Source: an uncultured Christensenellaceae bacterium (GTDB lineage Bacteria > Bacillota > Clostridia > Christensenellales > UBA3700). From it: 60,557 nt of DNA. Under the pieces are notes generated by a model. The model was given only the letters and a program-made list of their open reading frames with translations, made no database searches and was not told the origin of the DNA. Shown here one piece after another: positions 18,353 to 27,857 of this stretch; the first letter of the stretch is position 1; the number at the start of each line of letters is the position of its first letter. The position numbers were made by a program, and so were the translations under genes. Where the stretch lies: the NCBI GenBank assembly GCA_910588015.1, contig CAJUOK010000009.1, forward strand, positions 1-60,557, written 5' to 3'.

Positions 18353-19330
18353 ATGAAAGAATTGAGTTTGCTTGATACCCAAAAGGCTATCAAGGATTGC
18401 AAAGATATGTTTATTTCCGCGCTGTCTCAAGAGTTGGATTTGAGCAGAGTGTCGGCTCCGCTTTTCGTTTTGCGCGAAAGCGGTTTCAACGACAATCTCA
18501 ACGGCACGGAGCGTCCTGTCGATTTTGATATCAAGGAGAGCGGTAAGATAGCCGAAGTGGTGCATTCGCTTGCAAAGTGGAAGAGATACGCTCTCAAGAA
18601 ATACGGATTTGATATGCATAAAGGACTTTATACCGATATGAACGCCATAAGGCGAGACGAAATCGTCGACAATATCCATTCGATTTATGTTGACCAATGG
18701 GATTGGGAAAAAGTTATTTCCGCGTCCGACCGCAATCTTGATTATCTTCAAAATACCGTGGCAGGTATATACAAAGTTGTGAGAAACACTTGCATATCCG
18801 TCAGAGAAAAATACGGACTTGGCAATTGCGATTTGCCGCAGAATATCGCTTTCGTTACGACGCAGCAGCTCGAAGACCAATATCCTAATCTTACGCCGCA
18901 AGAGAGAGAAAACGCCGCGGCAAAACAATACGGCGCGGTGTTTATTATGCAGATAGGCGGCAGACTCAAGAGCGGTAAAAAACACGACGGCAGAGCTCCC
19001 GATTACGACGATTGGGCGTTGAACGGCGATATATTCGTGGATTATCCGACTATAAGCAGAGGGCTGGAACTTTCTTCTATGGGTATCAGAGTCGACAGAC
19101 GGTCGCTTTTGTCGCAACTTGCAGAGGAAAATGCGCAAGATAGATTGGAACTGCCTTTCCACAAAGCTTTGGCAAACGGAGAATTGCCTCTTTCGATAGG
19201 CGGCGGCATAGGTCAGTCCCGTCTTTGTATGTTTATATTGGGCAAGAGACATATCGGCGAAGTGCAGACTTCGATATGGAGTCAACGCGAGCTTGAGAAT
19301 TGCGCAAAACAGGGAATAACGTTGCTATAA
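18353..19330 (+). CDS. asnA: aspartate--ammonia ligase (asparagine synthetase A)
   Basis: This makes asparagine from aspartate, ammonia and ATP. The protein has 325 residues (E. coli AsnA has 330) and is related to class II aminoacyl-tRNA synthetases. Diagnostic segments are SAPLFVLRESGFNDNLNG, RPVDFDIK, AVVHSLAKWKR-like EVVHSLAKWKR, YTDMNAIRRDE, SIYVDQWDWE and the ATP-binding IGGGIGQSRLCMF near the C-terminus. It is translated from AGGTGGT and lies downstream of glnS and the unknown gene. An AsnC-type regulator, which often accompanies asnA in proteobacteria, is absent. Confidence 0.97.
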   Translation: MKELSLLDTQKAIKDCKDMFISALSQELDLSRVSAPLFVLRESGFNDNLNGTERPVDFDIKESGKIAEVVHSLAKWKRYALKKYGFDMHKGLYTDMNAIRRDEIVDNIHSIYVDQWDWEKVISASDRNLDYLQNTVAGIYKVVRNTCISVREKYGLGNCDLPQNIAFVTTQQLEDQYPNLTPQERENAAAKQYGAVFIMQIGGRLKSGKKHDGRAPDYDDWALNGDIFVDYPTISRGLELSSMGIRVDRRSLLSQLAEENAQDRLELPFHKALANGELPLSIGGGIGQSRLCMFILGKRHIGEVQTSIWSQRELENCAKQGITLL

Positions 19331-19361
19331 TCAACCAACACTTTACCAAGGCAAAAGTATT

Positions 19362-20411
19362 ATGTATTATTTGTTTTTCGATATAGAATGTTCGAATTGT
19401 TTCGGCGGACAGGGAAAAATATGTTCGCTAGGTTACGTAATTGCCGATTCGCGTTTTAATATTGTCGAACAAAAAGACATTTTGGTCAATCCCAAAAGCA
19501 AATTTCATCTTTCGAGAGGAGACGGCGAAGGCATAGAGTTGGGATATGAAAAATCGGAATTTCTCAAAGCTCCCGATTTTGCCAGTTTATATCTCGCGTT
19601 TAAAAAGCTTTTGGAAAATCCCGAAATGACAGTATTCGGACATTCGGTCAACAACGATATAAATTTTTTACTTTCGGAATGTAACAGATACAAACAGCCG
19701 TATTTTACGTTTAACGCTTACGACACGCAAATTTTGCACCGTCATTTTATGCCCGACAGCGTTGAGAACGGATTGGGAAAAATATGTCAATCTTTTGAAA
19801 TACCCACCGAAAATTTACATAGAAGCGATTACGACGCTTATCTTACAATGCAAGTCGCCAAGAAGATTTGCGAAATAAAACAAACTGATTTGGAAGGTCT
19901 TCTTCACGAATGTCCCAACGCTTACTATTCGGTGGAAAACGGTGTAGTAAACAATCATTACTCAACGATTTCCTATACGAAAAAATTGGCGAGTTATGCA
20001 AAATACGTCAGACCAGACCCCAAATACGCGCGTAAAAGCGATATAGTTGACAAACATTTTTGTTTTTCCACTTCTTTTGAAAAAGACAGATATAAGCAAG
20101 CTCTTTTATTGATAAATTTCATAAGACGAAAAGGCGGAATATACAGTCAGAAGATATCCAAGCTTGATTATTTTTTGCCGTTCGGCAGCAATTGCGCCCG
20201 TTCTAAAAACGTTATGGAAGTCGCCGACGGACATATCAAGGTCGTAACCGAAGAAGAGTTGTTGCAATTGCTTGGAATTACGACGGATTTATATGAAGAA
20301 TCCAAGTCTTGGAGTCTTGGCAGAATAAAGGGATACGGAATTCCCAAACAACGAGCCGTAGCAAAAAAGAGTTTGGCAAAAGAGCAAAACTCGCAAGCAA
20401 AAGCAGATTAG
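19362..20411 (+). CDS. DEDDh 3'-5' exonuclease domain protein
   Basis: The protein has 349 residues. The N-terminal half (1 to about 175) has the DnaQ-type exonuclease motifs: FFDIECSN (Exo I Asp and Glu), GHSVNNDINFLL (Exo II Asp) and HRSDYDAYLT (Exo III His and Asp), which bind the two catalytic metals. The C-terminal half (about 180-349) is not a known domain to me and ends with a basic, Gln/Ala-rich tail. It is too short to be a polymerase subunit, so a stand-alone RNA or DNA trimming role is likely. The gene is 31 bp after asnA and may be read through from it. Confidence 0.8.
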   Translation: MYYLFFDIECSNCFGGQGKICSLGYVIADSRFNIVEQKDILVNPKSKFHLSRGDGEGIELGYEKSEFLKAPDFASLYLAFKKLLENPEMTVFGHSVNNDINFLLSECNRYKQPYFTFNAYDTQILHRHFMPDSVENGLGKICQSFEIPTENLHRSDYDAYLTMQVAKKICEIKQTDLEGLLHECPNAYYSVENGVVNNHYSTISYTKKLASYAKYVRPDPKYARKSDIVDKHFCFSTSFEKDRYKQALLLINFIRRKGGIYSQKISKLDYFLPFGSNCARSKNVMEVADGHIKVVTEEELLQLLGITTDLYEESKSWSLGRIKGYGIPKQRAVAKKSLAKEQNSQAKAD

Positions 20412-20427
20412 AATTTAAGTAATTATA

Positions 20428-20452
20428 TTATATCAAGACGTGTGATATAATT
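20428..20452. promoter_or_regulatory. perfect inverted repeat over an extended -10 promoter
   Basis: ATTATATCA and TGATATAAT (9 bp each, 7-nt spacer) form a perfect inverted repeat. The right arm contains TGATATAAT, an extended -10, just before the rRNA methyltransferase gene. No convincing -35 is seen. It may be an operator, or only a weak hairpin closing the upstream unit, though no T-run follows. Confidence 0.5.
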
Positions 20453-20465
20453 TAAAAAGGAACGT

Positions 20466-21812
20466 ATGCGCAAATTGCCTCAAGAATATTTATCGGATAT
20501 GCAAAGGCTGTTGGGAGAGGAATTTCCCGAATTTTTGGCGAGTTATGACAAAGACAGATTTTATGGATTGAGGATTAATACGCTCAAATGCGATTCCAAA
20601 ACGGTAAGCGACGAATTTTCTTTAAAGCGCGTGCCTTGGTGCGAAGACGGATATTATTACGACGCAGAACAACGCCCGGGCAAGAGCGTGTTGCACGACG
20701 GAGGAGCTTTTTATATTCAAGAACCCAGCGCTATGGCTGTCGTCGAGAGTATGGATATCCAAAGCGGCGACTTGGCGCTTGATTTGTGCGCGGCTCCCGG
20801 CGGCAAAAGCAGTCAAATCGCCTGCAAGCTGGCGGGAAGCGGTTTGCTTGTGTCCAACGAGATAATTCCGTCGAGGGCTAAAGTTCTTTCGCAGAATATT
20901 GAGAGAATGGGAGTTAGAAACTGTATTGTTCTCAACGAAAGTCCGGACAGACTCTCAAATAGATTTAAAGAATTTTTCGATAAAATTTTGGTGGACGCGC
21001 CTTGTTCGGGAGAGGGTATGTTTAGAAAAAATCCCGAAGCCGTAGACGAGTGGTCTGTCGAAAGCGCGGAGAATTGTAAGCGCAGACAGTTAGACGTGCT
21101 TTTCGAGGCGGTCAAAATGCTCAAACAAAACGGTTTGATAGTTTATTCTACCTGTACGTTTTCAAAAAGCGAAAACGAAGAAGTCATAGATGAATTTCTC
21201 AAAGAAAATAAAGATTTTCAAGTTGTGGACAGCCGTTATAAATTCAGCGGCGGATATCCTGTCGACGGAAGTGATTTTAACGGACAATTGATAAAGACGA
21301 ATAGGATATTTCCTCACAAGGTCGACGGTGAAGGTCATTTTTTCGCGGTGTTGAAAAGGCGCGGAGAAATAGAAGATTGCAAATATAAGCGTCAAACATT
21401 AAAAGCCGATTCAAAAGCCGTAAAGGAATTTTGTAAATGGCAGTTAGAAAATCTAAACGTTGAATTCAAGGCAAACTTATCTTTCGGTCAAACGTTGTAC
21501 TGCGTTCCCGAAATTGCTCCTTCGTTTGACGGGCTTAAAATTGAGCGGTCGGGATTGCGTTTGGGAGAATATAAGAAAGACAGATTCGAGCCGTCGCATT
21601 CGTTGGCAATGGCGTTGAAAGCGCAAGATGTGAAAAGGACGCTGGAACTCGACCTAGCGGACGCTGAAAAATATCTTGCGGGCGAAACTTTGAATTGCGA
21701 TATGGCGAAGGGATGGGCGTTGGTTGTCTATAAGGGCGTGTCGCTCGGTTGGTGTAAGTGCGACGGAGTATATGCAAAAAATCATTATCCAAAGGGGTTG
21801 AGACGGCAATGA
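20466..21812 (+). CDS. RsmF-type rRNA (cytosine-5)-methyltransferase
   Basis: This 448-residue protein is of the NOL1/NOP2/Sun family. It has a SAM site (LALDLCAAPGGKSSQIA, about 98-114), motif IV DAPCSGEGMFRKNP with one catalytic Cys, and motif VI YSTCTFSKSENEE with the second Cys. The C-terminal region (about 300-448) fits the RNA-binding PUA-like extension of RsmF/YebU proteins. It should methylate a cytosine in 16S rRNA, though target position varies between close relatives. AAGGAA precedes the ATG. The stop overlaps the next gene's ATG in an ATGA. Confidence 0.9.
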   Translation: MRKLPQEYLSDMQRLLGEEFPEFLASYDKDRFYGLRINTLKCDSKTVSDEFSLKRVPWCEDGYYYDAEQRPGKSVLHDGGAFYIQEPSAMAVVESMDIQSGDLALDLCAAPGGKSSQIACKLAGSGLLVSNEIIPSRAKVLSQNIERMGVRNCIVLNESPDRLSNRFKEFFDKILVDAPCSGEGMFRKNPEAVDEWSVESAENCKRRQLDVLFEAVKMLKQNGLIVYSTCTFSKSENEEVIDEFLKENKDFQVVDSRYKFSGGYPVDGSDFNGQLIKTNRIFPHKVDGEGHFFAVLKRRGEIEDCKYKRQTLKADSKAVKEFCKWQLENLNVEFKANLSFGQTLYCVPEIAPSFDGLKIERSGLRLGEYKKDRFEPSHSLAMALKAQDVKRTLELDLADAEKYLAGETLNCDMAKGWALVVYKGVSLGWCKCDGVYAKNHYPKGLRRQ

Positions 21813-22756
21813 AAATAGTAATGTTGGACGGATATACCACTGACGAAGGAGATTTGAGTTGGCGGGAACTTGCTTCTCTAGGCGAATTTACTTATTACGA
21901 AAGGACGACTGCCGACGAAGTCGTCGCAAGGGCAAAAGACGCGGATATATTATTGTCCAACAAAGTGATATTGTCAAAAGAGGTGCTGTCTCAACTTGAC
22001 GGTCTCAAATATATAGGATTGTTGTCAACTGGATTCAACGTAGTGGATTTGCAATACGCAAAGCAAAGGGGGATACCCGTATGCAACGTGCCTAACTATT
22101 CTACCAAATCGGTTGCGCAATTGACGATAGCGTTGTTGTTGGAGATAGTGATGGGAGTCGGAAAACACGCTCAATCGGTAAAAGACGGGCAGTGGTCGCA
22201 ATGCCGAGATTTTTGTTACAGAGCGCAGGATATCGTTGAGCTTGACGGCAAAACGATAGGTTTGATAGGTTACGGCGCAATCGCCGAAGATGTAGCTAAA
22301 ATCGCAACGGCATTGGGAATGAACGTCATTGCTTACAAACGAACTCCCGTCGACGAATCTTTGGCTGAAATGACTTCGCTAGACGGACTGTATGAGCGTA
22401 GCGACGTGATAAGTATGCATTGTCCGTTAAACTCGCAAAGCCAAAATATGATTGACGCCGCGGCGATATCCAAGATGAAGGACGGCGTAATTATAATCAA
22501 CACCGCAAGGGGCGGCGTAATCGACGAAAAAGCCGTAAGAGACTCTCTCGATAGCGGCAAGATAAAAGGCTACGGTGCAGACGTGCTTTCGTCGGAACCT
22601 CCATCTTCGGACAATCCTTTGATTGGCGCAAAAAACTGTTATATAACGCCGCATATAGCGTGGGCGTCAAGGGAAGCGCGGTCTAGACTTATGAATATTG
22701 CGACGGAAAACGTGCGTTGTTTTCTGTCGGGAAAAATAAAGAATTGCGTGTATTAG
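21809..22756 (+). CDS. D-2-hydroxyacid dehydrogenase (NAD-dependent)
   Basis: The protein has 315 residues in the typical split layout: N- and C-terminal substrate lobes around a Rossmann domain (TIGLIGYGAIAEDVAKIA, about 151-168). The catalytic triad is present as Arg in NTARGGVID, Glu in LSSEPPSS and His in ITPHIAWAS. It most resembles the glycerate/hydroxypyruvate reductase branch, but substrate cannot be fixed by eye. The ATG at 21809 overlaps the previous stop as ATGA; an in-frame ATG 51 bases upstream lies inside the methyltransferase and is unlikely. It begins a run of metabolic genes leading to the sialidase. Confidence 0.85.
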   Translation: MKIVMLDGYTTDEGDLSWRELASLGEFTYYERTTADEVVARAKDADILLSNKVILSKEVLSQLDGLKYIGLLSTGFNVVDLQYAKQRGIPVCNVPNYSTKSVAQLTIALLLEIVMGVGKHAQSVKDGQWSQCRDFCYRAQDIVELDGKTIGLIGYGAIAEDVAKIATALGMNVIAYKRTPVDESLAEMTSLDGLYERSDVISMHCPLNSQSQNMIDAAAISKMKDGVIIINTARGGVIDEKAVRDSLDSGKIKGYGADVLSSEPPSSDNPLIGAKNCYITPHIAWASREARSRLMNIATENVRCFLSGKIKNCVY

Positions 22757-22787
22757 TAAAATAAAAAACATAATTATCGGAGTTGTT

Positions 22788-23978
22788 ATGATATCTGAAA
22801 AAATGAAGAATATAATGCAATCGGGTTCTGCTATTCGAGCAATGTTCGAAGAGGGAAAGAAGCTTGCCGAAATATACGGCAAAGAAAACGTATTTGACTT
22901 TTCTCTCGGCAATCCCAGCGTGCCTGCGCCAAAAGCTGTCAACGAGGCAATATCGTCCGTTACGGCAAACACCGACGAATTAAGATTGCACGGCTATATG
23001 CTCAACAGCGGTTTTGAAAGCACGCGTCAAGCTATTGCGGACAGTCTCAATAAGAAATATGGAGCGGGCTTTGGATACAAGAATATTATTATGACCGTAG
23101 GCGCGGCAGGCGGTCTCAACGTGGCTTTGAAGTCTATTGTCAACGAGGGAGACGAGGTCATAGTCTTTGCGCCTTATTTCGGAGAATATAACAATTATAT
23201 TTCCAACGTGGGCGGAAAAATCATCGTGATTCCTCCCGCGCCGCCTCATTTTCTTCCCGACTTGGACGCTATGGAAAAAGCAATAGGCAAAAAGACAAAG
23301 GCGGTTATAATCAATTCTCCCAACAATCCTACGGGCGTAGTGTACGGAGAAAATACGCTTGAGAAACTTGGCAATATATTAAAAAAACAAAGCATAAAAA
23401 AAGGCGAAGCGATTTACCTTATATCCGACGAGCCTTACAGAGAGCTTGTCTACGACGGAGCTAAAGCGCCGTTTTTAACAAAATATTATTCCAACGTGAT
23501 AATTGGTTATTCTTATTCCAAATCGCTGTCTCTTCCTGGTGAAAGAATAGGATATTTGGCAATACCCGACGAGGCGGAGGACAGTGAAAATTTGCTTTCA
23601 GCTTGCTCGGTGGCAACGAGAATTTTGGGATTTGTCAACGCCCCGTCGCTGCAACAGCTTGTTATAGAAAAGTGCGTGGATACTGCGACGGACGTTTCTG
23701 TTTACGACGAAAACAGACGGTTGCTTTATGGCGCGTTGACGGAATTGGGATTCGAATGTATCAAACCGCAAGGAGCTTTTTATCTTTTCGTAAAAAGTCC
23801 GATTGCCGAGGAAGAATTTATCGCGGCGGCAAAGAGACACAATATCTTGGTTGTCGGCGGCAAAAGTTTTGCTTGCGAAGGCTATGTCAGAATAGCTTAT
23901 TGTGTAAGCTACGATATGATTAAAAAATCTCTTTCGGCTTTTAAAAAATTGGCGGAAGAAACTTTGAGCAAAAAATAA
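22788..23978 (+). CDS. PLP-dependent class I/II aminotransferase
   Basis: This 396-residue fold-type I aminotransferase has SLGNPSVPAP near the start, the cofactor-contact segment INSPNNPTGVVY, the Asp of ISDEPYRELVY that pairs with the PLP nitrogen, the PLP lysine in GYSYSKSLSLPGERIGY, and a C-terminal Arg (GYVRIAYCVS) for the substrate carboxylate. It resembles aspartate/aromatic-type aminotransferases of Clostridia that are annotated only generally. It follows a 2-hydroxyacid dehydrogenase and shares a 2-keto acid interface with it. Confidence 0.9.
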   Translation: MISEKMKNIMQSGSAIRAMFEEGKKLAEIYGKENVFDFSLGNPSVPAPKAVNEAISSVTANTDELRLHGYMLNSGFESTRQAIADSLNKKYGAGFGYKNIIMTVGAAGGLNVALKSIVNEGDEVIVFAPYFGEYNNYISNVGGKIIVIPPAPPHFLPDLDAMEKAIGKKTKAVIINSPNNPTGVVYGENTLEKLGNILKKQSIKKGEAIYLISDEPYRELVYDGAKAPFLTKYYSNVIIGYSYSKSLSLPGERIGYLAIPDEAEDSENLLSACSVATRILGFVNAPSLQQLVIEKCVDTATDVSVYDENRRLLYGALTELGFECIKPQGAFYLFVKSPIAEEEFIAAAKRHNILVVGGKSFACEGYVRIAYCVSYDMIKKSLSAFKKLAEETLSKK

Positions 23979-23988
23979 GGAGAAGAAT

Positions 23989-24864
23989 ATGAGTATAATA
24001 AAATCAGACAGATTGACTGTCGAAGTCGACGAAATAGGCAGCAGTCTGTCGAGTATTATCGATAATCAAAGCGGAAGCCAATATATTTGGCAGGGCGACG
24101 AAAAAAGCTGGACGGGACACGACGTAACGATATTTCCCTTCGTCGGCAGATTGAAAGACGGCTTTTACACAGTCGACGGCAAAAAGTATTTTATGCCTCC
24201 GCACGGTCTTTGCAGAGAGCATAACTTTGCCATAGAGGATAAAAGCCAAAGTCACATTGCGCACGTTTTCCGATACGACGAAGATACTCTCAAAGTTTAT
24301 CCTTATAAATTTAAATTAACCGTGCAGCACAGCGTAAACGGCTGTGAGTACGTCAAGACTATGACCGTGACAAATATCGACGATAAAGAGATATACTATT
24401 CGTTGGGCGGACATCCTGCAATGAGCGTAATAGAACACGACGGGGATACAAGACAAAACGCGATTGTATTTCCGCGTGAGATAGCTCCCAACAACTATTA
24501 TCTCGATGAAGTCGGGCATTATATTACAAAAAAGGCGGAGTATGCGTCTTTTAAAGAATTAAGTTGCGCCAAGGAGCTTATGAAACAACTTAAGACGGTT
24601 ATTCTGACAGACGAAAAATTCGACGCTTTGGAATTGCGTAGAAGCGACGGCGTTAAATTCCAATTCGCATTTGACGAGCCGCCCGCATTGGCTTTTTGGT
24701 CGCATCCTGACAGCGGAGCTTATTATTGCGTCGAGCCTTGGTGGGGCGTGCCTGATTTTGCAGAGCCGACAAGGGAGTTAAAAGACAAAGAGCTTATTCA
24801 AAAGCTCGCGGTCGGCGAAAGCCGTCAATATAGTTTTTCTATAAAATTTATAAGAGAAGATTAA
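23989..24864 (+). CDS. aldose 1-epimerase (mutarotase) family protein, LacX-like
   Basis: This 291-residue galactose-mutarotase-fold protein has SWTGHDVTIFPFVGRLKDG, PPHGLCREH with the family's first catalytic-type His, and LGGHPAMSV with the second. The LacX-like branch often accompanies sugar operons and interconverts alpha and beta anomers. Just before a sialidase, a role on the freed sugar (sialic acid or galactose) is plausible but unproven. AAGGAGAAG precedes the ATG and the gap to the sialidase is 11 bp, so the two are cotranscribed. Confidence 0.85.
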   Translation: MSIIKSDRLTVEVDEIGSSLSSIIDNQSGSQYIWQGDEKSWTGHDVTIFPFVGRLKDGFYTVDGKKYFMPPHGLCREHNFAIEDKSQSHIAHVFRYDEDTLKVYPYKFKLTVQHSVNGCEYVKTMTVTNIDDKEIYYSLGGHPAMSVIEHDGDTRQNAIVFPREIAPNNYYLDEVGHYITKKAEYASFKELSCAKELMKQLKTVILTDEKFDALELRRSDGVKFQFAFDEPPALAFWSHPDSGAYYCVEPWWGVPDFAEPTRELKDKELIQKLAVGESRQYSFSIKFIRED

Positions 24865-24875
24865 GGAGGAATTTT

Positions 24876-26189
24876 ATGTCTGAAATAAAAACCGTATTTA
24901 GCAAAGAAAGCGGAAGAGCGGATAATTACCGCATACCGTCGATAGTCAAGACGAAGAGCGGCGCGCTTGTCGCTTGCGCCGACGAAAGGTTTTTTACTTG
25001 CAGAGACAATCCCAACCGTATAGACAAAGTAGTTAGACGGTCATTGGACAACGGAGAAACTTGGGAAGAACAAATCATAGCCGTGGAGGAAGTTGGCGAA
25101 TCTATGAGAGACGCTTCTGCGGCGATAGACCCGTGTATGCTTTACGACGAGGATACGGACACCGTATTTATGATATTCTCTCACACGCCTGCCGGCATTG
25201 GAATACTTAATTGCAAAAAGGGCATAGGACAGGACGACGAAGGTAATCTATACCTATATGACGGCAAAACAAAATATACGCTCAAAGAAGGACATATATA
25301 CGATAAAACAGGAGCTGCAGTCGAAGATTATCAAGTCAAGCCAAACGGAGATTTGTTTTTCAAGGGCGAACCTGCGGGGAACTACAAGCTCAATTCCGGT
25401 AAGCTTAAAGAATTGAGAACGTCGCATCTTTATATTACATCTTCCAAAGACGACGGACTTACTTGGTCCGACCCTATTAATATTTCTTATCAAGTCAAAG
25501 AGAAATATATGTCGTTTTTCGGCGCCGGACCGGGCGTGGGAATTGCCGTCAAAAACGGACGCTACAAAGGAAGATTGATATTCCCCGCATATTACAACGT
25601 GGTGGAACGAGGCGGAATACTTATGCTTTCGGCTTGCGTCATATACAGCGACGACAAGGGCAAAACCTGGCATAGAGGCAAGTCTCCCAATCAAACGAGA
25701 AAACACGGAATTATTCCAGTTTGTCACAGATTGGTTATGCCAAACGATATGATAACGGAAACGCAGCTTATCGAATGCGGCGACGGCAGATTAAAAATGT
25801 TTATGCGCAATCATTCTGCAAAAAAACTTATTTCCACGGCTGTCAGCGACGATGGCGGAGTAACTTGGCAGGATTATAAACATCATCCTCAACTTCCGCA
25901 TTGCATCTGTCAGTGTTGCGTGATAAAAGGCGAAGAAGACGGCAAAGAAATAACTTTGTTTCTCAATGCGTCGGACACAAAAGCAAGACGTAACGGAGTT
26001 ATAAGAATTTCATACGATTACGGCGAAACTTTTCAATACTCTAAGTTGATAAAAGACGGCGAATTCGTATATAGCTCAATGGTATGGTTGGGCGACGGAA
26101 AAGTAGGCGTACTGTATGAAGAAGATACCCAACACGAAAAGATAAATTATATCACGGTATCGCTTGAAGAAATCAAAGCAAAAAGCTGA
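24876..26189 (+). CDS. GH33 sialidase (neuraminidase), apparently cytoplasmic
   Basis: The protein has 437 residues. The six-bladed propeller marks are clear: YRIPSIV (R19 of the Arg triad), five Asp-boxes (SLDNGETW, SKDDGLTW, SDDKGKTW, SDDGGVTW and the variant SYDYGETF) and a nucleophile segment YSSMVWLGDGKVGVLYEE. A roughly 75-residue insertion follows the first blades (about 115-190). It releases terminal sialic acid from glycoconjugates. No signal peptide or anchor is present, so the enzyme should act on imported substrates, whereas most gut sialidases are secreted. It lies just ahead of the nan genes. AAGGAGG precedes the ATG. Confidence 0.93.
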   Translation: MSEIKTVFSKESGRADNYRIPSIVKTKSGALVACADERFFTCRDNPNRIDKVVRRSLDNGETWEEQIIAVEEVGESMRDASAAIDPCMLYDEDTDTVFMIFSHTPAGIGILNCKKGIGQDDEGNLYLYDGKTKYTLKEGHIYDKTGAAVEDYQVKPNGDLFFKGEPAGNYKLNSGKLKELRTSHLYITSSKDDGLTWSDPINISYQVKEKYMSFFGAGPGVGIAVKNGRYKGRLIFPAYYNVVERGGILMLSACVIYSDDKGKTWHRGKSPNQTRKHGIIPVCHRLVMPNDMITETQLIECGDGRLKMFMRNHSAKKLISTAVSDDGGVTWQDYKHHPQLPHCICQCCVIKGEEDGKEITLFLNASDTKARRNGVIRISYDYGETFQYSKLIKDGEFVYSSMVWLGDGKVGVLYEEDTQHEKINYITVSLEEIKAKS

Positions 26190-26201
26190 AATTACTTGCC
26201 A

Positions 26202-26229
26202 TTGTTTTGCAAAAGTAATATAGTATAAT
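26202..26229 (+). promoter_or_regulatory. promoter of nanE-nanK-nanA
   Basis: TTGTTT (26202-26207) and TATAAT (26224-26229) are 16 bp apart, in the 85-bp gap after the sialidase. The nan genes may therefore be transcribed both alone and from upstream. Confidence 0.45.
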
Positions 26230-26274
26230 CAAATATAAAAATAATAGATTTAACATAATTTTCGGAGCTATAAT

Positions 26275-26952
26275 ATGGCGAATTTGAAAAGAGGTCTTAT
26301 TGTGTCGTGTCAAGCTGTAAAAGGCGAACCGCTCTACGGACTTGGAATAATGGGATATATGGCAAGAGCCGCCGTCGCGGGCGGAGCCGTTGGTATCAGA
26401 GCCAACTATGTCGGCGATATAAACGATATAAAAAAAGAAGTCGACGTGCCGGTAATAGGAATAATTAAAGAAGTCTATCCGGACAGCGACGTTTATATTA
26501 CTCCGACCTTAAAAGAGGTGAAGGCGTTGTTGACAACGGGGTGCGAAGTTATAGCGCTCGACTGTACGCAAAGAAATAGACCCAACGGAGAAAAGCTCGA
26601 AGACTTGGTGAAATATATAAGACAAAACGCTCCCGACGTGGAGTTAATGGCGGACTGTTCTGATTTTAAAGACGCCGAAATCGCGCACAAACTCGGTTTT
26701 GATTATATAGGTTCGACTATGAGAGGGTATACCCCTTATACTAAAGGTATAGAGATTCCCGATTACGAATTCTTAACTAAACTTGTCAAGTCTTTTCCCG
26801 ATACCAAAATTATCGCCGAAGGCGGAATATGGGAAAGAGCCCAACTTGCTCAAGTTTGCGAGTGCGGAGTCTATGCGATTGTAATAGGTTCTTCCATTAC
26901 GCGTCCAAAGGATATAACACAAAGATTCGTCGGAGCGCTTGATTTATGCTGA
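26275..26952 (+). CDS. nanE: N-acetylmannosamine-6-phosphate 2-epimerase
   Basis: This converts ManNAc-6-phosphate to GlcNAc-6-phosphate, the third step after sialic acid cleavage. The 225-residue TIM barrel has the family's LIVSCQAVKGEPLYG near the start, VIGIIKEVYPDSDVYITPT, IALDCTQRNRPNGE, LMADCSDFKDA, STMRGYTPYT and IAEGGIWERAQLA. The catalytic Lys corresponds to the one in GIIKEVYPD. It overlaps the ROK kinase by 7 bases, as in many nan operons. GGAG precedes the ATG. Confidence 0.96.
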   Translation: MANLKRGLIVSCQAVKGEPLYGLGIMGYMARAAVAGGAVGIRANYVGDINDIKKEVDVPVIGIIKEVYPDSDVYITPTLKEVKALLTTGCEVIALDCTQRNRPNGEKLEDLVKYIRQNAPDVELMADCSDFKDAEIAHKLGFDYIGSTMRGYTPYTKGIEIPDYEFLTKLVKSFPDTKIIAEGGIWERAQLAQVCECGVYAIVIGSSITRPKDITQRFVGALDLC

Positions 26953-27827
26953 CGATTGGAGTTGACGTTGGCGGAACAAGCATAAAGAGCGCTTTAATAG
27001 AAGTCGGCGATATAAAGCAAGCCGCTTCTTACAAGATTTTGAGATTTGCGTCTATATCAAGTCAGTCAAGCGGCGGAAGAGACGTCGTTGTCGCCAATAT
27101 TATCAAATCTATAGAACAATTCGATTGGCAAGGCTGCGAATTGATAGCTGTCGCCACCGCAGGTACCGTTGATTGGGATAGCGGTAGTATAACGTATGCT
27201 ACGGATACCATACCAAATTATACCGGCACTGAATTGTCAAAGCTATTGAGCGCTCATTTCGGAAAAAGAGTCGTCGTTATCAACGACGCTGTCGGCGCGC
27301 TGATTGGAGAAGCCTTTTTGGGCGCCGGGAAAAAATTCCAAAGCGTCATAATGTTCACGATAGGCACGGGCTTGGGAGCGTCGTATTTGTCGGGTAAAAC
27401 GCTAGATAAGCAAACAGTTGTAGATACGCAGCTCGGACATTTTATATTGCATAGCGACGGCAGAGTTTGTACTTGCGGGAAAAAGGGGTGCGCGGAACAA
27501 TATGTTTCGGCAACTGCTTTGAAAAGATACGGCAATGAAAATTTGTATCAGCTTTTTCACACTTCCGACGCCGCGCAGAAAAACACGCTTAATCAATTTT
27601 ATAAGGGGTTAAGTCAAATTGCGTTGAAGGCGGCAGAAATATACGAGCCGTCGTTGATAATTGTCGGAGGCGGAGTGATAGAGCTGTCGGAGTATTGGTG
27701 GCAAAGTTTTCTCAAAGAATATAAATACGTCAATTCCACGCCCATAGCTCCTGCAAGTCTAGGCAACAAAGCCGCAGTGTTAGGCAGCGTATACGCTATG
27801 GCAAACGGGGTATTCAAGAATCAATAA
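26946..27827 (+). CDS. nanK: ROK-family kinase, probable N-acetylmannosamine kinase
   Basis: This 293-residue ROK protein has the ATP-binding start IGVDVGGTSIKSALIE, a catalytic Asp in VVINDAVGALIGE, and the zinc-binding signature GRVCTCGKKGCAEQYVS with its upstream His (LGHFILH). It would phosphorylate ManNAc at C6 for NanE. ROK kinases differ in sugar preference (Glc, GlcNAc, ManNAc, Fru), so the assignment rests on lying between nanE and nanA with a 7-base overlap. It has no helix-turn-helix domain, so it is not a ROK repressor. Confidence 0.9.
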   Translation: MLTIGVDVGGTSIKSALIEVGDIKQAASYKILRFASISSQSSGGRDVVVANIIKSIEQFDWQGCELIAVATAGTVDWDSGSITYATDTIPNYTGTELSKLLSAHFGKRVVVINDAVGALIGEAFLGAGKKFQSVIMFTIGTGLGASYLSGKTLDKQTVVDTQLGHFILHSDGRVCTCGKKGCAEQYVSATALKRYGNENLYQLFHTSDAAQKNTLNQFYKGLSQIALKAAEIYEPSLIIVGGGVIELSEYWWQSFLKEYKYVNSTPIAPASLGNKAAVLGSVYAMANGVFKNQ

Positions 27828-27857
27828 ATAAATTTTACCAAGAGAGGTATGTAATAA

